Of a stretch of 45,984 bases of DNA, positions 13,190 through 20,937 are shown one piece after another (the stretch's first letter is position 1; each line of letters begins with the position of its first letter). The position numbers were made by a program, and so were the translations under genes. The stretch is taken from NCBI RefSeq assembly GCF_947500705.1, contig NZ_CANMSY010000015.1:1-45984 (forward strand). Direction: 5' to 3'. The notes under the pieces were generated by a model. That model was not told the origin of the DNA, ran no database searches, and saw only the letters and a list, made by a program, of their open reading frames with translations. The stretch comes from an uncultured Brachybacterium sp. GTDB lineage: Bacteria; Actinomycetota; Actinomycetes; Actinomycetales; Dermabacteraceae.

Positions 13190-15394
13190 TCACTGGTAGG
13201 ACGGTGCCCGGAACCGGGGCCGGCCACTGGTGGAGCTGCGATGCGTGCGCGGCCCGGGGACCGGGCGGGTCTGGGTGCCCGCCTCGGGAGACCGCGACGT
13301 GTTCATGTGCCGGCTGGCGCGGCGCGTACGGGGCGCGTCGGGCAGGTCCGGGCGGGTGAACCGCACCCTGGCTGCGGCGCGGTGCGGGCGCCCGGGCGCC
13401 GGGCGCTCGAGCGGGGGAGTGGTGGACGGTTCCGGCGGGATCACCTCGCCGCTGAGCACGCGCTGTCCGCTGCGGGGGCTTGCCTGGGGGGAGGGCGTGG
13501 TCTTGACCGTTTTCGGCGCCGGGCGGGGGCTCCCGGTCGGCGTGCTGCTACTCGCGGCCGCGGGGGCTGCCTCGCTGCGCGGGCTGGAGCTGGTCAGGTG
13601 TGCCCGGCTGGCCGAGGGGCCGGCAGGCAGTGCCCGCTCGGTTGCGGCGCCGGCTGTGGCCGTCTCGGGGGCGTTGGTGCGCTGGGCCGTGGGCTGCGTG
13701 GTGGCGCGCAACTGCTGCGCACGCGGTGCGGAGCGCTCGTCACGGCGGGGAGCTGTCTCGCGTGCGGTGGGGCCGGCGGTCAGGGAGCGCTGCTGCCGCG
13801 CAGGGGGCAGAGCCGGCGGGGCGCCACGGCCGGACGGCAGGCCGGGGGAGGCGCCACCGCCGCCGGCTCCGCCGGTGCCGCTGCCGCTGGGCGACTCGGG
13901 CGGCGCCTCGTCACGCTGGCGGCCCTCGCGCGGGGCGCGGGGCCGACGGGAGGGCCGGCGCATGCCGCCACTCATCATGCTGAGGGCCTTTCGGGCCAGG
14001 AGGTACTTTCCGATGCCGCTGCCGCCCTCTCCTCCGACACCGAAGATCGCTTCGAGCCGGCCGCGGAGGGCCACGCCGGCCACCAGCGCGGTCAGGGTCA
14101 GCAAGGCGCTGAGCAGCCATCCCATGCTCGCCGTGGCGGCGAACAGGACAGCGATGAGGGAGAGCACGGCGGCAAAGATCGTGAACGCGATGATGGACAT
14201 GATGAGCTGCACGATCACCTGCCGGCCCCAGTTCATCACCCACCGGCGCGGTGCGCCGGGGACGCAGCCCATGGCCACGAAGAGGGGGCCGACGATGAGC
14301 AGCAGATAGGTCATCACCAGCGCGAACGTGGCGGTGAGCCCGGCCACCAGCACGAAGATGGCGAAGACAGCGGCGACCACCAGGCCGATCAACAGAACGA
14401 CGATACGCGCGACGGCATAGCCGGTGTCCATACCCTCCAGCCAGGTGGAAGTGCTGGAGTCGGCCTGCGCCCGCTTCACCTCGTCTATGGCGTCCTCGCG
14501 GTCGTCGCCGCCGGTGGTGATGATTCCGGTTCCGTAGGCCTCGCACGCCTCGATGCTGCCCAGCTCGGCAAGGCACCAGGGGGTGACCACGAGCGTGCGC
14601 CACATGGCATCGATGTTCTTGCGGGCGGCGATGTCGGAGGCGCTGCCCTCCAGCTCGTCGTCCTCGGGGTTTGCATAGACGATCGGGGTCTCTCCGCTGA
14701 CGGTGGCGCCCTCGGACATGGTGGCCACCATGTCCGATCCCAGGGTGCGCACCCCCTCTACGCTGTTGACCAGCAGGGGGGAGTGGGTGGTGCCCAGGAT
14801 CAGTGTGGTGCCGGCGAGGATCAGCCACAGCAGGTTGCCGAACATACCTTCGCCTCCACTGTTGCGGCTGGCGTAGGCGACGATTCCACCGAGCACGAGC
14901 ATGCTGGGGAACAGCCATCCCAGGGTGCCCTCAGCGCTGGCGCCCATGACGTTGCCGACGGCGGTAGCCATGCCGTCGATGCTGGTCATAGAGAACATCC
15001 AGCCGGTGACGCTGGCGATGCAGGCGCCGAGGAACACGATCACGTACATCAGGAAGTTGGTCACCGCGTTGAGTGCGGCCAGTAGGGGATCGTTCCAGTT
15101 GGCTTCGCTGTAGATGTTGTAGTACGAGAAGCCGATGTAGCGCTCATGGAACAGGCGGCCGCCGTCGCCGGCCAGGTCCGGAATGAAGAAAAGGCCGCCG
15201 GGGCCGGTGACGTTGATCGGGTCATCGGCGTAGGCGACGGGGCCGGTGTAGATGATCCAGGCGAGGACCAGGAACCACCACAGGCGTACCGCCCAGGTGC
15301 GGTTGGGGCGGGGCAGGGCTGCGGCGAGGTCTCGCGGTGTCGGGAGTGCGGAGCGCAGCCGGCGCAGCGGTGCGGGGCGGTCCGGGCGGCTCAT
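13190..15394 (-). CDS. VirB6/TrbL-like polytopic channel protein (734 aa)
   Basis: After a basic N-terminus and signal-like helix (WFLVLAWIIYTGPVAYA) there are about eight transmembrane segments to residue 460, including NFLMYVIVFLGACIASVTGW and GLTATFALVMTYLLLIVGPL. The C-terminal 270 residues are low-complexity, rich in Pro, Arg, Ala, Ser and Thr, probably cytoplasmic. This matches VirB6/TrbL-like subunits of Gram-positive type IV secretion systems. The start is the ATG overlapping the lipoprotein stop (ATGA 15391-15394). Confidence 0.78.
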   Translation of the reverse strand: MSRPDRPAPLRRLRSALPTPRDLAAALPRPNRTWAVRLWWFLVLAWIIYTGPVAYADDPINVTGPGGLFFIPDLAGDGGRLFHERYIGFSYYNIYSEANWNDPLLAALNAVTNFLMYVIVFLGACIASVTGWMFSMTSIDGMATAVGNVMGASAEGTLGWLFPSMLVLGGIVAYASRNSGGEGMFGNLLWLILAGTTLILGTTHSPLLVNSVEGVRTLGSDMVATMSEGATVSGETPIVYANPEDDELEGSASDIAARKNIDAMWRTLVVTPWCLAELGSIEACEAYGTGIITTGGDDREDAIDEVKRAQADSSTSTWLEGMDTGYAVARIVVLLIGLVVAAVFAIFVLVAGLTATFALVMTYLLLIVGPLFVAMGCVPGAPRRWVMNWGRQVIVQLIMSIIAFTIFAAVLSLIAVLFAATASMGWLLSALLTLTALVAGVALRGRLEAIFGVGGEGGSGIGKYLLARKALSMMSGGMRRPSRRPRAPREGRQRDEAPPESPSGSGTGGAGGGGASPGLPSGRGAPPALPPARQQRSLTAGPTARETAPRRDERSAPRAQQLRATTQPTAQRTNAPETATAGAATERALPAGPSASRAHLTSSSPRSEAAPAAASSSTPTGSPRPAPKTVKTTPSPQASPRSGQRVLSGEVIPPEPSTTPPLERPAPGRPHRAAARVRFTRPDLPDAPRTRRASRHMNTSRSPEAGTQTRPVPGPRTHRSSTSGRPRFRAPSYQ

Positions 15395-15825
15395 TCCGAC
15401 CACTCCAGGACCATCGCGATGGTCTCGCGATTCTTGGGCTGTCCGCTCATGTCCTCCCACGCGGTGACCTTGCCGTCCTCCTTCACCTCTACGGCGTAGG
15501 TGTAGGGCCGGTCCGGACGCTCCGCGGCTGTGTAGGTGACGATGACGGCGGTAGTGCCGGCCTCCTCGTTCTCGAATGTCTCGCCAGCTGCCGGGCCTTC
15601 CTCCACCTCGACGCCCGCACTCACCGTGCAGTCGCCCACCTTGCGGTCGGCCAGCTCGCACATCGTGGCGTCGTCACCGGCCGCAAAAGCCTCCATGAAC
15701 TGGACGGCGATGTCCTCGGTGTTGCTGCTGCCACTACCGGTGGGAGTCTGTCCGGGCAGGCAGGCGGCGAGGGTGAGGCTCAGGGCCAGGGCGGCCAGGA
15801 TCGGGGTCAGGGCTCTGCGGATCAT
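15391..15825 (-). CDS. Lipoprotein of the transfer system (144 aa)
   Basis: A signal peptide with lipobox LTLAAC (cysteine at residue 22) is followed by an NTF2-like alpha+beta domain (EDIAVQFMEAFAAGDDATMC). Two further cysteines at CELADRKVGDC could form a disulfide. It is coupled to virB4 upstream and the VirB6-like gene downstream by ATGA overlaps, so it is likely a membrane-outer-face component of the secretion channel. Confidence 0.7.
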   Translation of the reverse strand: MIRRALTPILAALALSLTLAACLPGQTPTGSGSSNTEDIAVQFMEAFAAGDDATMCELADRKVGDCTVSAGVEVEEGPAAGETFENEEAGTTAVIVTYTAAERPDRPYTYAVEVKEDGKVTAWEDMSGQPKNRETIAMVLEWSE

Positions 15826-18404
15826 GCTGCTGCCTCCTCGTCGGATTCGGGCGTGTCCGCGGTGGGCTCGTCCGGGTTGGTAGTGGTCTCTCCGTTGCGG
15901 TTCTGGGGGGCGGTGGTGTCCAACAGCTCCAGCACGTGGGGGCTGGGGACCTGCCACTGGACCTGTGCGGCCTGGTGGTTGGCGTCGCGCATGATGCAGT
16001 GCCCCTTGCGGATGACACCCTTCTTGGCGCTGCGAGCCAGGCCGCCGATCGCGGAATAGGTCGCCGCGGTCTCGGGAAGGTTCAGCACCTCGGCGGCTGC
16101 ATGCTGCTGTGTCTTGGACTGGAGGTGGAAGCAGTACACGGTGTTCAGCTGCTCCACCAGGCCCTCGTGCGAGGCGACGCCCACCACGTCCTGGGAGTCC
16201 AGGATCAGGTGGGTGCGGTTGGCGGAGCCGATGCGGGCGGTGGTGTCCAGGAAGCTGGCACCGTCGGTGATCTTCAGGAGGTTGTGGACCTCGGGAATCA
16301 TGATCGTCTTGGGCATCGAGCGCATGGACTGCGCTCCCGTGATGGCCACGGCGGTGGTGATGATCGAGCGCATCAGCGCCATGGACAGGCGCTCGGTCTG
16401 GTCCCAGTCGCGTTGCGACTTCTCCATACCCGGCAGTGTCAGGCCGGGCATTTGGACCAGCCACAGGCCGGGGTCGGTGGGTAGTCCCAGGTTGCTCTCA
16501 CGGGGGCCGGCCACAGGCCGGCCCAGCGTGGTGTTGGCCAGGTTCGTCAGGGACTTGCCCAGGCGAGCCCAGCGCTCATCTCCGTGGTTCTTCTCCTCCA
16601 GCAACCACTGGATCGCGGCCCAGGTGCTGGGCTCGTTCAGGGTCTCAGCCACCGCGGTGGTTGCGGCGAGCGTCGCGTCCTCAGCGATGTCGGCGTAGTT
16701 CGGGGGAGCGAGCAGCTGGAGCAGCCGAGCCACGGCTTCCTTGGCGCTGTCACGGTCAGTCAGGGCACCGAACAGGTCGAGAGCCCCGGAGGCGGCGTCA
16801 TCGATGACGGTGCGGCTGTGCGGCAGTCCATACTCGGCAGCGACGTTCACGACGCCGGTCATGTCGCCCTTGAAGTCAAGGACCAGGCCCCAGCCGCCCA
16901 TGAATGCCTGCTCCAGCATCATCAACAGGCCGGCAAGGGACTTGCCTCGGCCGGATAGGCCGAACAGCGCCACCGTGGTGGCGTCGCGCTCCCGGCTGGA
17001 ACGGGTCACATCGAACCGGGTGAATCCGGGAGTGGAGCCGGTCAGCCAGTGCTGCACGGGTCCCTCATCGGGGCCGACGGCAGAGCCGCCCCAGAACAGT
17101 GAGCCGAACAGCAGTTCGGCGTCTGCGACGTGGCGGAGGTCGTTCACGCGCACGTGATCGCCGGGCAGGGTCTCCAGCCAGAGGTCTTTCTGGTCGTCGG
17201 CGCCGTCTCCGACGGTGATCCCCATTTCGTCGTAAAACGTCTTGAGGCTGTCGAGCTTCGCGTTGAGCTCGTCGCGGTTGGCACCGCTGACGATGAACCG
17301 GGGGTGCATCGTCACCAGGCGCACGCCCTGGGAGCGCTTAAGGGCGCCCTCGATGCCGCTCATGGTGGCCTCGGCGTCCAGGATGTCCTCGGCGGGCTCG
17401 GCGGCAGCCGACTTGGCCGCGGACAGGCGCTGTTCCTTGGCGGACTTGCGGGCCTCGGAGACCTCATGCCGGGCTTCGCGGGTGGGCATGATCGTGAATC
17501 GCACGCTGGCCTCCACGCCGGCGTCCACCTCGTCAAATATCGGTTCGCCGTTGGTGTCCTCGTCCACCTCCTCCAGCACCTTCACGCTGGACAGGGCGCG
17601 CAGCCACTCGGCGCCAGGTAGCGGCAGCTCTTCGGGGAACTCGAGGATGGGCAGCACCGCGCCGTATGCGGCCACGGTGCCGTCAGCGGCGTAGAACCGA
17701 AGGTGATCGGACATCGGGACCACGCGACCGGCGGTGAGCGCGGCCAGAGGTGCGCCGGCGATCACGCCGGAGCGGTCCGGAGTGCCGGGCACTTCGCGCT
17801 TGGACTCGCGGCCCACCTCCCAGGCGATCAGCTCGGCCGGCGCGAGGCGGGCGGCGAAACGATCGGTGGACAGCCGACGGGCCATGCGCTGAGCCTCGCC
17901 CAGACGGTAGGCCAGCTCACGCTCGGACAGACCATAGGTGGTCAGTCCAAACGCGTCGGTAGCGGCGTCGGTAATGGCCTGCGTGGCCTCATCGCGGCCA
18001 GCGTTCTGGGTGATGTGCAGCAGCACGTAGCGGCTGGGCATGGCCAGGGCGTCGATGCTCGCCGCTCTGTCGGTCACCCAACGCTGCCAGTCGCCGGTGG
18101 TGTAGGGGCCGGCCTCCAGCATCTCCTCGGCGTAACTGTCGCCGGTGATCCGTCCCCAGAGCACGCGCAACTGGCACTGCGCTCCCTGGAGCGCAGCGCC
18201 AGCGGTACGGGCCACGGATTCAATGTGGTCCAGCACGTCCTCGGGCGAAAGGAGGTCGGTAGTGGCAGTGTCAATCTGCAGCACGGTCTCGGTACGGGTG
18301 GAGGTCACCAGCAGCCCATCCGCGATCGCGCGATAGCGCGGCGGCGGGGTGCGCCGCTCACGGTCTACGCCCAGCACGCTCAGCAGTCGCTCGGTGATCT
18401 TCAT
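15822..18404 (-). CDS. VirB4/TraC-like conjugation ATPase (860 aa)
   Basis: The N-terminal 380 residues are the VirB4 accessory domain. The C-terminal ATPase domain has Walker A LFGLSGRGKSLAG near residue 485, GGWGLVLDFKGDM near 515 and TIMIPEVHNLL as the Walker B region near 720. VirB4 proteins energise pilus or channel assembly at the membrane. The ATG overlaps the TcpE-like stop (TGATG). Length agrees with the family. Confidence 0.9.
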   Translation of the reverse strand: MKITERLLSVLGVDRERRTPPPRYRAIADGLLVTSTRTETVLQIDTATTDLLSPEDVLDHIESVARTAGAALQGAQCQLRVLWGRITGDSYAEEMLEAGPYTTGDWQRWVTDRAASIDALAMPSRYVLLHITQNAGRDEATQAITDAATDAFGLTTYGLSERELAYRLGEAQRMARRLSTDRFAARLAPAELIAWEVGRESKREVPGTPDRSGVIAGAPLAALTAGRVVPMSDHLRFYAADGTVAAYGAVLPILEFPEELPLPGAEWLRALSSVKVLEEVDEDTNGEPIFDEVDAGVEASVRFTIMPTREARHEVSEARKSAKEQRLSAAKSAAAEPAEDILDAEATMSGIEGALKRSQGVRLVTMHPRFIVSGANRDELNAKLDSLKTFYDEMGITVGDGADDQKDLWLETLPGDHVRVNDLRHVADAELLFGSLFWGGSAVGPDEGPVQHWLTGSTPGFTRFDVTRSSRERDATTVALFGLSGRGKSLAGLLMMLEQAFMGGWGLVLDFKGDMTGVVNVAAEYGLPHSRTVIDDAASGALDLFGALTDRDSAKEAVARLLQLLAPPNYADIAEDATLAATTAVAETLNEPSTWAAIQWLLEEKNHGDERWARLGKSLTNLANTTLGRPVAGPRESNLGLPTDPGLWLVQMPGLTLPGMEKSQRDWDQTERLSMALMRSIITTAVAITGAQSMRSMPKTIMIPEVHNLLKITDGASFLDTTARIGSANRTHLILDSQDVVGVASHEGLVEQLNTVYCFHLQSKTQQHAAAEVLNLPETAATYSAIGGLARSAKKGVIRKGHCIMRDANHQAAQVQWQVPSPHVLELLDTTAPQNRNGETTTNPDEPTADTPESDEEAAA

Positions 18405-18964
18405 CAGTTCTTCCCCTTCTTCCGGGCCGCACGGCGGCGGAGCACTCCGGCGACGTGTTCGTTCCCCAGCAGGCGTGCTTTCATGCGCAGCCGCACCGGG
18501 CGGCCGGTGGCGACGATCGGTGCGGCGTCGTCCTTGGGTCGTTCCCAGGCGGGTCGGCGGGTCCAGGGGAACTCATCGCGCCGCTGATTCAACGGCGTGA
18601 TTTCGGCCCGGGCTGGGCGGCGCCGGCCCAGGCTGATGATCGGCAGGTGCCCACGCAGCACGTACATGGCGGCAAGCACCCAGGTGGTGAATCGGAATCG
18701 GCGCGGGTTGGACGTTGACCGCTGTGCACCGAACCAGGTCAGGAGCGCCGGGGGGAGGATGTAGAGCGTTGCAGTGTTCCTCCCAGGGGCACCGAGGAGG
18801 AACCACATCAGCGCAATCCACACCGCGAACACGACGAAGCCGAAGATGAGCGGCTTTCGGGATGGGCCGTCTCCAAGGTCGATGCCCAAGATGGTGTGCT
18901 GGCGGGTCTCCAGGGAGAATGCCCCGGTGTAGTTGCGTGCGGTCCGTCCCTCGGTGCTGGCCAT
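18404..18964 (-). CDS. TcpE/VirB3-like membrane protein (186 aa)
   Basis: A short N-terminus is followed by two transmembrane helices (PLIFGFVVFAVWIALMWFLL and the adjacent ATLYILPPALLTWFG) with a conserved-looking F-x-T-W-V segment, then a basic cytoplasmic tail. The size, topology and position directly upstream of VirB4 match TcpE/VirB3-like subunits of Gram-positive transfer systems. Confidence 0.7.
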   Translation of the reverse strand: MASTEGRTARNYTGAFSLETRQHTILGIDLGDGPSRKPLIFGFVVFAVWIALMWFLLGAPGRNTATLYILPPALLTWFGAQRSTSNPRRFRFTTWVLAAMYVLRGHLPIISLGRRRPARAEITPLNQRRDEFPWTRRPAWERPKDDAAPIVATGRPVRLRMKARLLGNEHVAGVLRRRAARKKGKN

Positions 18965-18965
18965 C

Positions 18966-19292
18966 TCAGATCACGCCGGCAGCGAGGAGAGAAGCGACGT
19001 GGGGGGCGTGGTCGGCGGCCGCGAGGACAGCGCCCTGTGCGCCGTCCAGAACCTGCGCCGCTGCCTGGGTATCGCCGCCGCTGATCCTGCCGGCGACCCA
19101 CCGAAGAAACGCGATAAAGCTGTCCGTGGCGTAGATGATCCAGGCCAGAAAGACGGCCACCAGGAAGTTGGTCAGCATGTCTCCCCACTCCCGCTTTGCG
19201 TAGTGAGAGAGCATGCGCACCACCAGAATGGCAATGAAGACATTGCCAGCGACGATGATTACCCAGGCTGTAAATTCGGCTCCAGTGAACAT
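18966..19292 (-). CDS. Small membrane protein of the transfer system (108 aa)
   Basis: MFTGAEFTAWVIIVAGNVFI begins a two- to three-helix membrane protein, followed by an amphipathic alanine-rich C-terminus. Position between the TcpC-like and TcpE-like genes suggests a TcpD- or pilin-like subunit. AGGACACCCGAA precedes the ATG. Confidence 0.6.
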   Translation of the reverse strand: MFTGAEFTAWVIIVAGNVFIAILVVRMLSHYAKREWGDMLTNFLVAVFLAWIIYATDSFIAFLRWVAGRISGGDTQAAAQVLDGAQGAVLAAADHAPHVASLLAAGVI

Positions 19293-19319
19293 TTCGGGTG
19301 TCCTTTCAGGGGAGGGATA

Positions 19320-20468
19320 CTATTCGGTCGTTCCGCCGCCGGAAATGGCGCTGATCTGCCATCCGCCGGCCTCGTCGGCGCTCACACTGGAGAGCGTGAG
19401 CGTGTAGGTCTGGGTCAGTTCGATGCCGCTGGGCAGTGTCCAGGCGACGGTGGCCAGGGCGGTGCGAGTGCTTTCGCCGCCCTCGTAGACGGTCCAGCCT
19501 CGGAGGCTGGAGAATTCGGCGCCGCCGGCCAGGCCGGCGATGTCGGCGCCGGGGGCGACGGATGCGGTCACGCTCTCGTCCTCGCCGTAGGAGGAGAAGA
19601 ACGATTCCGCGGCGTCCTGGGTGGCACCGCCGACGGTGGTGTCATGCTGCGCTCCCTCCGCGGGGGAGGTTGCGATCGGTCCGGGGGTGGTCGCAATGAG
19701 CGCGGGTCGGCCGAGCACGGAGACGGTGCCGGTGTCGTCAGCGGTCAACAGCACCTCGGCGGCGACGGGGCGAGGTTCGCCGGCGGTCCAGGCCTCACCA
19801 TCAGCGGTGTAGTCGGTGATCGTGCCGGTGACGAGTGCTCGTGCGCGGCCGCCGTCGAGCTGGGCGACGCGGACGACGGCGAGGTCACTCACGGACTGTT
19901 TGCCGGTCACGCTGGCGGAGTCGAGGCGGTCGCCGCTGCCGTTGGGGGAATCGAGGGCCATGGCTTGCTGGCGTGCTGCCAGAGCTGCGTCGGCGGGGTC
20001 GATCGTGAGGTAGGCGGCAACCTGGCGGGTGGCGACCTCGGCGCCGGCCGCGGTCGGGAACGTCTCGGACTCGACCTCCTGCACGACGGTGGTGGCCTGG
20101 CTGGGAAAGATGATCTGTCGCAGCCCGACGATGCACACGAACACCAGCGTGACGATCAGAGCGATGCGCAGCACTTTGGCCAGTGCTGCCCCGAAGGTCT
20201 TTTCATTCTCCATTGCCCAGCTGCCGGCGGAGGCCCCGGCGGGCGGCGCGCTGCTGTTCCTCTGGGGCGCGGGCTCAGGCGTGAGCGGCTGCGTCCACGC
20301 GTCGAGGGCGTCGGCCTGGCCCTGCTGGGACTTCTTGGCCTTCCTGGCCTGCTCCTTCTTCTCGCGCTTCTTGGAGTAGTTCAGCGGCACCCCAGGCGGC
20401 ATCAGGAACACGTGGGTGCGGACCCACACCCACCAGGCAGGTCCGTGACTCTTCTCGGGCTCGTTCAT
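19320..20468 (-). CDS. TcpC/VirB8-like transfer protein (382 aa)
   Basis: A basic cytoplasmic region of about 95 residues (including KKREKKEQARKAKKSQQG) precedes one transmembrane helix (ALIVTLVFVCIVGL). An outer region of two NTF2-like halves follows: EVATRQVAAYLTIDPADAAL, and later DAAESFFSSYGEDESVTASV. This is the TcpC architecture, a VirB8 relative required for Gram-positive conjugation. The ATG at 20468 was chosen because the longer frame runs across the palindrome at 20481-20516. Confidence 0.78.
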   Translation of the reverse strand: MNEPEKSHGPAWWVWVRTHVFLMPPGVPLNYSKKREKKEQARKAKKSQQGQADALDAWTQPLTPEPAPQRNSSAPPAGASAGSWAMENEKTFGAALAKVLRIALIVTLVFVCIVGLRQIIFPSQATTVVQEVESETFPTAAGAEVATRQVAAYLTIDPADAALAARQQAMALDSPNGSGDRLDSASVTGKQSVSDLAVVRVAQLDGGRARALVTGTITDYTADGEAWTAGEPRPVAAEVLLTADDTGTVSVLGRPALIATTPGPIATSPAEGAQHDTTVGGATQDAAESFFSSYGEDESVTASVAPGADIAGLAGGAEFSSLRGWTVYEGGESTRTALATVAWTLPSGIELTQTYTLTLSSVSADEAGGWQISAISGGGTTE

Positions 20469-20480
20469 ACCGCCATCCTG

Positions 20481-20516
20481 CCAGCATGCACCCGTGCATG
20501 CAAGGGTGCATGCTGG
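20481..20516 (-). promoter_or_regulatory. 13-bp inverted repeat containing three GTGCATGC-like motifs
   Basis: CCAGCATGCACCC (20481-20493) and its exact complement (20504-20516) enclose GTGCATGCAA. TGCATG or its match therefore appears three times at regular spacing. It lies between the HTH gene and the tcpC-like gene, so it is either the operator of the HTH protein or an intergenic attenuator hairpin. Confidence 0.55.
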
Positions 20517-20535
20517 TGGGTGTGGTCGGTAATGG

Positions 20536-20937
20536 TCACTGCTCCCCCTGCACGTCCAGCTCCAGTGATTCCCAGGTACGAACGGTCTGCACACTCACCC
20601 CGAGCGAGGCCGCCACATCTGCCTGCGAGAGGCCATCCTCGCGCATCGCTGAGACAAGTTCGTGCGCTCCGCGGCGCCAGGCGTCACGGTGGCGGCTCGC
20701 CTCGGCGCGATGTTCCTGGACCTGGGCCCACTGGCCGCGCCAGCGCTCGGGCATGTCCACGTGAACCACGATGTCGTAATCGGTAGGGCTGCCGCCGTTG
20801 TGAAGGGCTGCGAGCTCGGCGGCCATGGAGCCGGCGTGGCTGGGGCTGCGCACCAGCGTGGTGCCGTCGATTCCCTCCACGGACACCACCCATACGCGGC
20901 CGGTGTTCGTGACGGTGGCGGTCATCTGCTGGGGCAT
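20536..20937 (-). CDS. HTH protein with HicB-like N-terminus (133 aa)
   Basis: Residues 1-70 form a beta-alpha-beta piece (TATVTNTGRVWVVSVEGIDG, then TDYDIVVHVDMPERW) reminiscent of HicB-type antitoxins. The C-terminal helix-turn-helix is SQADVAASLGVSVQTVRTWE. No HicA-like toxin is adjacent. It is coupled to the VirD4-like gene (TGATG) and sits next to the palindrome at 20481, so it probably regulates the transfer operon. Confidence 0.68.
   Translation of the reverse strand: MPQQMTATVTNTGRVWVVSVEGIDGTTLVRSPSHAGSMAAELAALHNGGSPTDYDIVVHVDMPERWRGQWAQVQEHRAEASRHRDAWRRGAHELVSAMREDGLSQADVAASLGVSVQTVRTWESLELDVQGEQ

Noticed and set aside
13241-15085. 614-codon plus-strand frame opposite the VirB6-like gene
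   Set aside because: Low-complexity composition (G, A, R, H repeats) typical of the antisense of a high-GC gene; no start signal.
18933-20786. 617-codon plus-strand frame over the tcpC/tcpE-like genes
   Set aside because: Antisense shadow; the minus-strand genes have overlapping starts, membrane helices and family features.
20536-20937. HicAB toxin-antitoxin pair
   Set aside because: No short HicA-like frame with a dsRBD-like fold is found on either side.
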